64,000 nucleotides of DNA from Acephala macrosclerotiorum. Lineage: Eukaryota > Ascomycota > Leotiomycetes > Helotiales > Mollisiaceae. The notes under the pieces are model-generated. The model ran no database searches and was not told the DNA's origin. It saw only the letters and a program-made list of their open reading frames with translations. Positions 1-11,485 of this stretch are shown piece by piece; position 1 is the first letter of the stretch, and each line of letters begins with the position of its first letter. The DNA lies in contig MU119253.1 in NCBI GenBank assembly GCA_014904845.1, forward strand, positions 1 through 64,000, read 5' to 3'. Position numbers and translations under genes: made by a program.

Positions 1-3000
1 TTTTTAATAAATTTCAAATAATTTATTCGCGATTTAACGATTATAAAAAAACAATAAATTGATTATTTCGATTTTTTAAAAAAATTATTTAAATAAATTT
101 TTTTTTTAATATTAAAAATCGAATTTTAATTAAAAATCTTTTAAAGTAAATTTAATCAAATATTGTAAAAAAAAAATTTTAAAAATTGAAATTATACGAT
201 TATAAAATAAAAATTTTTATTAATTGAAAATATATTAAAAATTTTAAAAATTTTATTTTTTTTATTTTATTTTTTATAAATTTAATATTTATTAATACTA
301 ATAAAAAAATTATCGATAATATTATTTATAAAAAATTTAAAAAAGTTTATAACAAATTTCGAATTTTTTTCGAGAATTGATTTCAAGAATTTTTTAACGA
401 TAAATTTTTTCTCGATAATATTTAATTTAAAAAAATTAATACAATTTTCAATATAATTCGTTGTACGAAACTTTTAAATTATTTTATTGTTTAATATAAG
501 ATTTTCTAATAATTAAATTACTAAAATTCGTTTAATAATAAATATTTGTATATTTATTAATAAAAACAAATTATAATTCAAATTAAATTAATTTTTCGAT
601 ATTTTAAAATAAAAAAAATAAAAAAAAATTTTAATAATAAATTTTTTTTAAATACAAAATTAAAAAATTAATAATACTTATAAAAAATAATTAAAAATAT
701 TTAATTATTTCTAATAATAAATTTGAATTTAAAATTCGTTTATTTTTTTTTTTTATTAAATTTTAAAAAATAAAAAAAAACAAATTACAAAAAAATTTCG
801 AGTTTTAAATTTTTTATTTAAAGTGGATTTTTTTTCTTTTTTTAGTTTTTTTTTTTTTCGAGATTTGAAACGAGTTCATTATATGAAAAAACGATTATAA
901 TAAAATTATATATTCTTTTTTTAAAAATCTTTGTAAATAGTTAATTTCGAGAACAATATTGATTACGTATTTTCTAATATATAAAAAGTTTTCGTTTATT
1001 ATAGATTAATTAACAATTTTTTCTATTTTTATTTTGATTGATTAATTAATTGATTTACGAATTACAAATTATTTCGAATAAATTTAATTTATTGATTAAA
1101 ACGAATTAATTTACGATTAAATTTTTTTATTTTTTATTTTATTATTTTTTTATAATAGTTTTTTTTTATAATATTATTATAATAAAAAAAAATAATTTTA
1201 TTTTTTAATATAATAAAAAATATTTAATTATAATATTTTTTTATTAAATTAATTTTTTAATAATATTATTATATAGTTTTTTATTATATTTTAAATTTTC
1301 ATTATATAATTTTATTAAATCGATAATTATTTTCAATAAATTAAATTATTAAAAAATTTAAAATTAATAATAGTATTATTATTTTAATTAAAAGTTTTAA
1401 TATTAATATAATCGTTTTTATTTTTATTAATAAAAACGTTTTTTAATTATTAATTTTAATATTGCTTTTTCTTAAAATGAAATAAATTAAATAAATTACT
1501 TTTTAGAAATACGTATTTAAAATGTCGTATTTTAAAATCTAAAAATAAATATTTGAAATATTGAAAATATTATATTTTAAAATCGAAATTTAATCGATTT
1601 TTTTAATAAATTTTTTTTTTATTTGTAAAATTTTATTACGAATACAATTTTTTATACTTCGTTTAATTTTTAATTTTATTTTTTATTTATTTATAATATT
1701 TTTTTTTATTTACAATTTTTTATAAATTTATAAAAATTAATTTCTTATTAATAAATATTTAATAATTATATAATCGAAAATAATCTCGTAATTTTTTAAT
1801 TAAATTTTTTAAATTTAAAATAAAAATTTTAATATTTTATTTTTTAAAATTATTTTTAAAGTATTTTTATAATATATAAATTTAATATATTTTCTTTTTA
1901 TAATATTCGAAATAATACGTAATATATTCGTTTATTTTTTTCTTTGTACTATTTTTTTTTTTATTGAATTAAATTTGTTTTGAAATTGCAAAATTCGAAA
2001 AACGTTAATAATATTTTTTAAATTTAAAATTTTTTTTATAATATTAATTTAAATTCGTTTTTTTACGATTTTTATTATAAATAATATAAACTTTATAAAA
2101 TACTCGAAATTTTCTTCGTATTATATTTTAAATTATTCGTTATTATTCAAATTATAATTATTATTATTTTTCAATAAAATTAAATATCGATTTTAAATTT
2201 TTTTATATTTTTTAATTTTAATAATAATACGTTTTATTTCGTTTCGAATTATAATAATTTAAATATTATTACTATAAAAATATAAAAATATTATTATTAC
2301 GTATTAAAATTAAATAATATATTTTTTATCGAATCGAAAAAATATAATATATAATAATTTAACGAATAAATACTTTTATACGTAATTATATAATCGATTA
2401 TAAAATTGTAATTCGAAATTTAATCGTTATTTATTTATATAAAATTAATAAAATCAATATTTAAAATTATTAAAACTTTTAAATAACGTAAAAAACTTTA
2501 CGAGTAACGTTAAAATTTTACGAGTTTATAATAACGTTTTATAAAATATAATCGTAAAATAATACGATTTACGCGTATTATAAATCGATTAATTTATAAT
2601 TATAAAAAAAAATTTATTATAATAAAAAAAAAAATATATTATCGAAATAAAATATTATTAATCGTAATTTTAATAATTATAAAAATAAATATAATATTTT
2701 TTTATAATTAAATTTTTATAAACGTTATAAAATTATAAAAATTTATAATTTTATACGTTTTAAAAAAAAATTTTAATCGAAATAAAATAATTAATTAAAT
2801 CGAATTTTTATAAAATATTTAAAAAATATTTATTTTAAATTAATAAATTTAATCGAAATAAATAATAATTTAATAAAAAAATCGTTATAATTTAATTTAA
2901 AATTATAAAAAAAAAAAATTATTAATATCGAATTATAAATAATTATCGTTTTTAATATAAATTCGACGTTTATAAAAATAAATATAATATTTTTTTATAA

Positions 3001-3600
3001 TTAAATATTTATAAATAATATTATTTTACGTAATAAATATAAATTTAAAAAATAAACAAATAAAAAAAATTTCAATTTATACGTTTTTCAAATTCTTAGA
3101 AATTTTTCGTATTTTATAATATAATACGAAAACGCGTTAATTTTTTTTAGTGTATTTTTATAAGAGTAAATATAATATTTTTTTATAATTTAATTTTTTT
3201 TAAATTAATTTTTATTATTTTATAATTAATTAAATAATTATTAATTAGTATTAATTTATTAAAAAATATTTATTCGAATAAAAAAAAACAAAAAACATAT
3301 ATAAAATTTTTAATTTTTAATATACGTATAAAATAATTTATTTTTTAAAAATTATATAAAAATTAAAAAATATAATTTTAATTTTAATATAATTAAATTA
3401 ATTTTAATACAATTTAATATTATATGTAATTATTATATTAATATTATATTTATATTATTAATATTTATAAAAATATTAAAAAATATAATTTATTAATATT
3501 ATTTTCAAAGTTTAATTATATAATTTTTATATTAAAATATTAACAAGTTTTACATATTAACGAATTATAATAAAAAAAAGAAAATAATAATATTTAATTG
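1..3600. repeat. Extremely AT-rich, RIP-like block
   Basis: The first 3.6 kb is almost entirely A and T, with long homopolymer and TA-rich runs and no reading frame that looks coding. Many of the few remaining C residues are followed by G, for example in the repeated words ttcga, acgat and tcgaa. That is the residue expected when C outside CpG has been converted to T on both strands, as in RIP of repeated DNA. No transposon protein is readable. It is probably a decayed repeat or AT isochore; a centromeric or subtelomeric position cannot be excluded. Composition changes sharply near 3600. Confidence 0.8.
2676..3216 (+). repeat. Three dispersed copies of an AT-rich 35-bp motif
   Basis: A motif built around aaatataatatttttttata occurs near 2680-2714, 2971-3006 and 3160-3195, each followed by attaaat or a close variant. 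Copies one and two are nearly identical and the third differs at a few bases. Spacing is about 290 and 190 bp. In such AT-rich sequence some similarity arises by chance, but the shared length is more than expected from base composition. They may be remnants of a larger tandem unit decayed by RIP. Confidence 0.4.
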
Positions 3601-4613
3601 GTTAAATTGGATTAATTGCACTTAGCAGAAAAAAAAAACTGCCAGTATAGGTATAATATTAGTGCAATAGTCACGTGCAGCACTAAGCTGCATTGGGACT
3701 AGCCCAACTGCGCTAAAGTTAAAGTTATATCTTTTAACTCTTACGCAACTTCTAAAGGAACGAACCACTTTATACGTATACTGAGAACCAAGAGTCTTAC
3801 GTGCGTTCCCTGTTTTCCCCTATTCGAATAGGCATCCCCTGGTGAACCAACATTAGCAATAAGGGCTGCGGCTGCGGGGAAGCCGTTAATGCGTATGCGG
3901 AGCTCAGCCAGCTCGATATCCATTATATCTGGCTGCGGTCGACTTGACAAGTCCCTATCTAAGTGGTGACTAAAAATCATTTTCCTGCTTAAAATCATGT
4001 AATAGCTGACAATAGAAGTTTACTTCTCGAATCCAACTTTTGTAGTGGTGGGAACGTCTCGATTTTTATGGTTACATTTAACGTGAGGTAGATAGGCAAG
4101 CGGCGAGGTTTTCAATATCGCCTAATTCGCCCACAGAAGTTGCGCCCAACAAGGCAGACCTTTGACACGTCACACATGATTTCAATTTCAATGAATTTCC
4201 CTACCTTCCTGTTCATAATCCGGTAAACTCTACATTCACCTAATGAGCTTTTCACAGGGTATACGGTGTTGCACCTCTCGTGAACAAGCATGTCTTGCCT
4301 CTAACATTTTCACCAAGCTGTTGCAGAACAAGTTCTCCCATCCGATCCGCAGTCGTAAAGAATCGTGCCCCTTGAAAAGATGATCAACTTACCCACCCCA
4401 TCTGTCACAAGCGGTACACGTTTGTATGAGCTCAGCCCTGCCAAGCGGCCAATGATCTTTCACAGGAGGCGCCACAATGGGCTGTGTATGCAAACTTTTT
4501 TGTCGGGTTGAAACCCCTCGTAGTATTTAGGACATGACTTGCTCAAACGATGCTATCGCATCTCTCTCTGGTTTTCCTCACTTCGTGTTCAATTGGATGG
4601 CCGGTCGTGATGA
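3601..4613. other. Transition from AT block; no gene seen
   Basis: GC content rises to a normal level here. Short open frames exist (for example 3741-3998 on the minus strand) but none shows a recognisable domain. Near 3616-3664 there is a short inverted pair, attgcact and agtgcaat. The last 200 bp before 4614 presumably hold the promoter of the NLR gene. Confidence 0.5.
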
Positions 4614-7512
4614 ATGATGCATTTCACGCGGCCTATCATGCGCTTCAGGGACAAACTCGCTGGTCAGCGCAAAACAAACAAGGCTGCGTCAACCTGTCCA
4701 GCATCCCCAATTACTGATCCGCAAAGCCAGCCAACATCACCGTTACCTTCTTCCGGCCCATCAGTATGCGATATTTCTTCCAAAACTTACTTGACAAACC
4801 CTGTTCAATCTAATCTATCTACTACTGCAATCGCACTAGATTGTGGAGACGAAGAGCCTCAAGATGGGAATCTCCAGGGTGGACTTGTCGCTCCACCTCA
4901 AGGAGTCGACATGGCTGGCCTGACAAGAAATCAACCCAGTGATGACCTATGGGATCGAGCGTTCGACTCCTTCTGCAGAGAGCACCAAAAACTCTCTGAG
5001 CATTATCTACAAGTAAGGGTACTTTTCGTGTTTCCTCCTTCACCACTAAGCGATGCAGATTTTATCTCTAGAGGACGAAGCAAAGATGCCGACCACTCCA
5101 AATGCCAAAATAAGCCAAGTCAGGCACTCTAGAACGATGTTGGCCGCCCTGGCTGAGAGGAAGCTTTTAGAATTGGACGAGTCTGGATTAAATATTCAGA
5201 TAGGGGGTAACAAAATTATGCTGAGGGAGAAAGCGTACCAAGTCCTCGAGGTGGTCATTGCGGCGAAAGGTTTCGTCTCAGCGGCTCTCACACCCCAACC
5301 TGTAGCGGCATTGGCTTGGGCAGGAGTGTGTGTTCTTTTACCTGTACGTTTAAGTTTTGCATGCAGTTTATCGCGAAAAAGGCGCATCAACATACTGATC
5401 CGTTGTGCCCAGCTCCTTACAAATCCAAAGCAACAGTACGAAGATGCGACGGAGGGTCTGCTGCGTATCCCACTCCTTATTCGTCGTTACGAAGTCCTAG
5501 AGTCTGTCTATCGACACCGTGAAGGAGAAGGAAGTAGACTGAGAGAGGATTTTACAGAGCAAGTAAAGAAGCTTTACTCCTGCATACTTCAATTTCAAGC
5601 CAGGGCTGTGTGTCAGTGGTCTCGCAGCACGATTCAACAATACACTCGCGATGTTTTCAAGGCCGACGACTGGGCCAAACTAACTAGAGAAATTCAACAC
5701 CTTGACAAATCCTGCGAGGACATTGCTCGGGCTATGGACGGCAGCACCTTAAGTCATATTTTGGACTTTCAGCGCCAACAACTAAGTCACAGCATCGAGT
5801 CATATAGGGAGCGATTGTCTGGCATGGAGAAGAAAGAAGAGCGCGATTGTCTTCAGGTACTTGGTTATTCTGATTATCTCAAACACAAAAATCGGAATCC
5901 TCTACGAGTTCCTGAGACCTGTCAATGGTTTCTACGCCATGAGAAATTCTTGCATTGGAGAGATGGAGAGAAGGAGGCCTCAAAACTGCTCTGGGTCTCG
6001 GCAGACCCGGGTTGCGGAAAGTCTGTTTTGGCCAGGACGCTTATCGATGAAAATTTGCTTTTCGAACCCGAGCAAACATTTCCTGTGATTTCCTACTTCT
6101 TTTTCAAGGATGGCCTCCTCGATCAGCAAGGCTCAGCCAGATGTATCTCGGCTCTCCTTCATCAGATATTTTCGCAACAGCCAAAACTCATAAAGCATGC
6201 TCTGTTTGAGTATCGTGCAGTCGGCAAAGAGATCGCCATCAGGTTTGAAAAGTTGTGGAATATTTTATGTGCTGTTGGGTCTGACCCAGATTCGTGCGAT
6301 ATAATCTGCGTTGTGGATGCTCTGGATGAGTGTGAGCAAGGATCAAGATTTGATATCATTGACTCCTTAAAGGAGCTTTACGATGGACAGACAAGCAACG
6401 AAAATTTGCGACTAAAGTTCCTAGTCACTTCACGGCCATACGAAAATATACAGCGCCGTTTCAGAAGCTTGACCAATGTCTTCCCAACCATTCACATGGA
6501 AGGAGAGCAGGAATCTGAGGCTATCAGCTCAGAAATCAATCTCGTTATCAAAGCAGCTGTCCCTGAGATCGCAATTGAATTGGACCTCTCCCCACAAGTT
6601 GCGCAAGACCTACTCAAGCGACTGTTGAGTATCTCGAATCGTACCTACCTCTGGTTACACTTGATCCTTCGCCAGATTCGGAATACCTTGGGAGCGACCA
6701 CTTCGAAAAAAATAGCTAGGGTCCTCCAAGACCTGCCGGAAACTGTTGATGCAGCATATGGTGCAATTTTGGCCAAATCAGATAATATCGGACTTGCAAG
6801 GCGCCTGCTACATATAACCGTTGGTGCAACCAAAGATCTCACCATTAGTGAGATGAATGTTGCATTGAATATCAAACTAGGCATGCACTCTATAAATGAC
6901 CTAGACTTGGAAGATGATAACAAATTTGAGATCACGGTGCGAAATATTTGTGGACTTTTCATCAGCGTGGTTGACTCCCGGATTTTCCTGATCCATCAGA
7001 CTGCTCGGGAATATCTCATTGCATCCGAAGCGACCAGTGCAGTTGGAGCATGGAAGCACTCTTTGGTACCCTCATCGTCGCAATCGATCCTTGCCGAGTG
7101 TTGCTTAATATACCTACACTTCACGGCTTTTGCGAAGCGGCGGCCTCGAGTAACGTCACGGTTAAGAGATGCTCGGCTAGAATTCGTCGATCAGAATGGA
7201 CGAACCTTGCCAGAAGACGAAATTCGCGAAATCAGAAGTCCCCCAGAGGCCGAGCGGTATCCATTCTTGAGTTATGCAGCTCTCAATTGGGTTCAACATT
7301 TCAAGGGAGGAATTCAGGGGCGGGAGCTTACAGACTTGGCCTCCAAGCTCTGCGACCCTGAATCACCTTACTTCCTTGCTTGGTTCAACACTTTTCAAGC
7401 CTATGAGCAGTCTCTGCCTCCGACATTCCATCTCGAGTGCACTTGCCAAATGGTGTTATCCGTATTCGATCTTCATAACCTAATACAGATTTGTTTTTGG
7501 GCAGCGCCTTAA
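4614..7512 (+). CDS. NACHT-domain NLR (STAND) protein, no C-terminal repeats
   Basis: Fungal NLR-type signal NTPase. Three exons (4614-5012, 5059-5343, 5413-7512) join in frame to 927 residues. The second intron is a multiple of three, so it reads through; it is recognised by gtacgt, a ctgat branch point and cag, and its removal restores the family sequence GVCVLLP/LLTNP. Residues about 1-110 are a disordered leader. A NACHT_N-type helical region follows (about 115-360), then NACHT with Walker A DPGCGKS (426-432) and Walker B CVVDALDE (527-534), then a winged-helix-like region with FLIHQTAREYL and FLSYAALNWVQHF (about 845-857). Relatives usually continue into ankyrin or WD repeats. Here the protein stops at 7512 and AT-rich DNA starts within about 250 bp, so the 3' end may be lost. 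ATG 4614 is the first in frame; a methionine eight codons later is an alternative. Confidence 0.85.
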
Positions 7513-8045
7513 ATTTCCCTCTGCCTTGGATTGTAAAGGAGTAAATGCAACGCTAGAAAATATATTTATTAAAAAGAACAATCAAATCTATACGCTTGTA
7601 TACCTGAATCAAAAATAAAAAGAATTTTATAATTGTCAATTTAGTAAAAAGTGTCCAATATTATGGGGCTTTATTTTTTCAATTAAACATTTTAATATCC
7701 GTAGTAAAAGCGCCAGGGCGCTTTCTATGTAATCCGAGTAAACCCCGATTAGATTTAGCGCATTTAATTATAAGAATATTAAAACTATTACTAATATAAA
7801 TCAATTAATTGTATAGTTTTCTTTTATTATAATTTTTTAAAAAATAAATATACAAATAATATTTAATTAATTTTAAAATTATTAATTATTAAATTAATAA
7901 ATATAATAATATTTTTTTATATATTTTTAAATTAAAATAATAATTAAATTTAATAAATTCGATATTAAATAATATTTAAAATTAATAATAAAAAAGCGTT
8001 TAATATATAATATTTTCGAGTCTCGGGTTTTTAACTTTGTAATTT
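7513..8045. other. AT-rich patch downstream of NLR
   Basis: No gene is seen. From about 7760 to 8040 the sequence again becomes very AT-rich, with scattered tcga words like the block at 1-3600. A perfect small hairpin, aaagcgc with gcgcttt, lies near 7706-7723. It is probably decayed repeat DNA that may have removed the 3' end of the NLR gene. Confidence 0.5.
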
Positions 8046-8142
8046 ATTAATACTTTTTCGATTATTACCCGAACAGGTCCCAGTCTCCCGTCGCCGCTTA
8101 CTCGGCCTGCCTTTCCAAGCTTCTTTGTTAGGATAATATTTC

Positions 8143-8340
8143 TAATACACCGTAATAAGGAGGGTTTTTGTCATTTGGATTCAAGTTGCTTGTATTTTGT
8201 TGATAGCCGGTTCGACTTTCGTTGGCCGGAATTTCGTAATATTTATCAAAACCATCCAACATTGCCACTATCGATTTCAACACCGGGTCGATGGATTTCT
8301 TACGCTTAGCCTCATCTTGCGGTGGAGTAGACAGATCTTA
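8143..8340 (-). pseudogene. Possible exon relic of an unknown gene
   Basis: Read on the minus strand, 8337 to 8146 is open for about 63 codons between two stops and has a protein-like composition, including SIVAMLDGFDKYYEIPANES and ending NPPYYGVLEILS. There is no ATG at its left end and no flanking exon I can join with confidence. I do not recognise the family. It is surrounded by AT-rich DNA and looks like a surviving fragment of a gene, though chance openness cannot be excluded. Confidence 0.25.
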
Positions 8341-9528
8341 TAGATGTGGAGTGGTATCTTCTTGCGGAGTATTCATGGCTTGTTCTTCGATCTAATATTA
8401 CTCGGTAGAACTTGGAAGCCTGGTGATTAGTCTCGTGAATTTCAACAAGTGTTTCGAAATTTTTAAATGCTTGGCCCGTTGTCAACTTGTTACTAAGCAG
8501 GAGTTCTTTATGTTGTAATCAATTAACTGGCAAAGACGATGCGTTTCAGATGCTAGTGTATTCGAGTATGCTCTTGAAAATGAATAATAAGAGGTGGTCA
8601 AAGGGCTTGAAATTGTTATTACTTAATTTTGCAATGATGTAGAAGAGAAGTTGGATTTTCAACACGATATGCGAGTATTTATACTTTTGATAATAGCATG
8701 CAAATGACTCAAATCGCCAAGTTTGTGTGTATAAGGTGATATAGATGTTATTCACAAATACGACCTCACATAAGTGATTAGAATGGGTAAATCTAAGTAC
8801 TATAAATCAAGATTTCCCAAATCCCTCTTTGTCAAATAAATGAAATCATCCTTGGAGCGAATCAGGGATGAGGATGAGGTAAAGTCTTCTCGTTAAGTGA
8901 TATCGATCCAAATTTCAATACTATGATTGCTCAATGAATAACATCTGTACTTGGACTGAAGCTCAGTCATCTATCTTGAAAGTGCAGCGCCTGAAGTCGA
9001 GAAAGATTTCCTGCTATAATCCTTACAATCTCATTTAGGGGTGTTCATTGAATTAAAAGGCTCGATTGGAGGCCAACCATGGTCTTTTGTCATGAGGTAG
9101 ATTTTCACCTTGTTCCTTCTGAATCTTTCTTCATCAAAAGACTTATCGTCGAGAAGCCCTCTGTGCATTGTACTGTAAGCATTCAGAAGTCCTTCTCCCT
9201 TTTTACGACCTGAGAGGGCATAAAGGGGTTGGCTTCGCTTGGCCTCGTGTTGAGGGGAAGAGGTAGTGTAGGCCTGTAGAGTGTTGAAATAGAGCCTTAT
9301 CTTCTGCTCATGACAGGGTGAAATTCCCTAGGTTTGGATTACTTCTGGCAAGAAGACACATAGACTGCTTTTTCGTCACGGCAGAGTTTCAAATACGGGG
9401 AGTTTGTATGAAATATTCAATTGAATCCATGCGTTTGACAACCAGGCAGTGTGAAATTCAGGTCAGCGGCACAATTAAAAGACTGCGCGTTTGATTATGC
9501 CTTCCATCACCCTAACTTCTTGATTTTC
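8341..9528. other. No gene recognised
   Basis: Composition here is near normal, with scattered stops in all frames. An open frame at 8546-8755 (minus) is hydrophobic and Tyr/Ile-rich, as AT-rich non-coding DNA tends to be, and I do not call it. The stretch next to 9528 is the 3' flank of the minus-strand gene that follows. Confidence 0.4.
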
Positions 9529-10776
9529 TTACACACGTAGTAAGCTGATGCTCTCTGGCCTAACCTCTCCTACAGGCATTGTCTTGGGCACCTCCTCCGC
9601 CATCACCAACACGTCTCGCAATCTCTTTTTAGAGCGGCTCTGTACCTTCCCTGCCCTTCCAAGCCCATTCCTGCGGATGGCATTTATAACTTCTTTCTTG
9701 TTTATATCGTCCCAATTACGATAGTCTCTTTTAATAGGCTTCCCCTCCATCCACAGCGCAAAGTGACGAGAAGGGCGGCCAGCCTCCCCTGGTAAGCCCG
9801 TCATCTGTTGGCAAATCGATGCACCCTTATTGAGCAGGATCTCGTGGAATTCGCTGAAACTTTTGATCATTCTCATGACCGCCTGTTCCTCTACTGTTGG
9901 TTTCTTCGCTTTTTTCGGTCTCTTCACTTCTTTCGGTCCCTTCACTGCTTCTGGTCTTTTCAATGCTTGATCAACTCCTGACATCGTAGCACTCCTTCTT
10001 GTGGGATTTATATGATTGCTGTTTTGTTTTGGTATGGTTTGAATCGAAAGATTTTGCGACAAGGACTGGGGTAATTGTAAATTCGTAAGGTACTGTGGAT
10101 TCGGCTGTCCGTAATTGGGCGGGTGATGGCGCTCATTCGAGGCTCTGTCCGTGATTCGGTTGGGGGTTTGGAATTGTTCTTGCAGCGGTCCTTTCGAGGG
10201 GACGTCGCTTTTGCAGGTCTGCTATCGGCAATATAGCCAATTTTGGGAACCGCGAAGTTTGCAACAAGCTCACTTTGACAGTGCTCTCTGTATCGCTCTG
10301 TTAGCGCGTTGGCATTGAATGTGAATTCAGGCTCCTGGATGGCATGGGAAAGGAATGGAGTCGAGGGATCTTCTTACCTTGGTCGAAGACTGGTAGGGAT
10401 GATAAGATGGTATGCCCTACTGTCTTGGCGGTGAGTGCTGATAATGGCTAGGCGTTGCGATGTTACTGTTGCTGAATTATCACTATTTCGAGTTGATGGA
10501 TCGATGGAAATGTTGGCATCTGTTGATGGAAGCCACGAGAAGTGCAGTACCCAGTTTCCGATATTTCAGACGGCAGGAGCCCACTTACGAAGGTTGGGAA
10601 AGAGAGGCCAGTCGCACCTACCTGTTTCGCTTGGAATTGCAATCTCAAGATGTGCTCTATCGGTTTGCTGGAAATGGTATATTCTTCAAAATTCTTCACC
10701 TTTGTAACTTGGTTTGTAGCCCATTTTTTTGTATCTGGTTGATTTGGAGCCAAGACTCCAGAAATACAAGTATTTC
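9529..10776 (-). CDS. Uncharacterised basic protein, start unresolved
   Basis: The 3' exon runs from 10218 to 9529. It opens after a cag acceptor with a Gln/Asn/Pro-rich stretch (NYGQPNPQYLTNLQLPQSL), then a Lys-rich stretch (KRPKKAKKP), then an ordered-looking domain containing HFALWMEGKPIKRDYRNWDD, and stops at 9529-9531. A likely upstream exon begins at 10589 and ends in a strong gtaagt donor after SFPTF; both sites are phase 0, giving a 370-nt intron, long for this window. The upstream exon stays open to a stop near 10776 without an ATG, so the first exon and start are missing from this model. The basic composition would suit a nuclear or nucleic-acid-binding protein, but that is only inference. 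No family was recognised. Confidence 0.4.
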
Positions 10777-11485
10777 ACGTCTCAGGAGCACCAACATGAC
10801 CGTATGTCTAGTGCACATCTTTCTGTTGGCGTTTTATAGTGGGAAAATACTCAAAAATGAAAGACTGAGCTTCTATTCAAAGAAAGCTCAATACCTGGTC
10901 TATCTTCAAGTGCATGCAGTCATGAAAAAAGAATACTTCCCAAATATTGGTGTGTTTGAGGCATTCCGAAAGCGACTTTCTTTCTAGTTTCACTAATTGT
11001 CTATAGACCTTGGTAGTGAAGTTCCTGAAGCTAACAAGGAGGAAAGGTTGTAATTCATCAGTGCTGAACCTGGGAGGCTCGCTAAGCGTTAGGGGATTGG
11101 GTCGCTTACGAGGCTAGAGGCTTCAGGGGGTGTGACAAAAATCCGGCCCCAAAGTATTTTTCCGTGGCGAAACGGTCCTTACACTATGGATTCATGACTG
11201 CATCAGCTAATGATTTAACATATAATCCAGGGTTATCAGATAAGTGAAATATGATTGGAGGATCTCCCTTTCTCCCCGCAATCTCTATCTCGGGCCAATA
11301 GCCGGCATTTTCCCACCTTCCGGACTGGGCCATGACGGGTGTGTCGTTCCTATCAAACTTCCCGACCTGGTTTACTTCAACCAGTTAGGACGATGATGGA
11401 AATTGGCTACATAAGTGCCATGTCCAGACGTTTGGAGCCGCGTCGATGTCAATTCTCTCCATTGATGGTACAGTACCTGAGAGAT
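10777..11485. other. Intergenic; promoter side of aminopeptidase
   Basis: No convincing gene. It probably contains the 5' end of the minus-strand gene above and the promoter of the M28 peptidase. An in-frame open stretch runs upstream of 11486 to 11339 but lacks features of the mature protein. Confidence 0.4.

Noticed and set aside
7706..7723. Hairpin resembling a bacterial terminator
   Set aside because: The organism is a eukaryote, so a rho-independent terminator is not expected. The hairpin is short and sits in repeat-like DNA.
8546..8755. 69-codon minus-strand Tyr/Ile/Phe-rich frame
   Set aside because: Its composition reflects AT-rich DNA. There is no motif or codon bias.
10460..10987. 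175-codon plus-strand frame with ATG start
   Set aside because: It overlaps a minus-strand frame with better composition and a phase-matched splice donor. It has no motif and is unusually rich in Leu, Phe and Cys.
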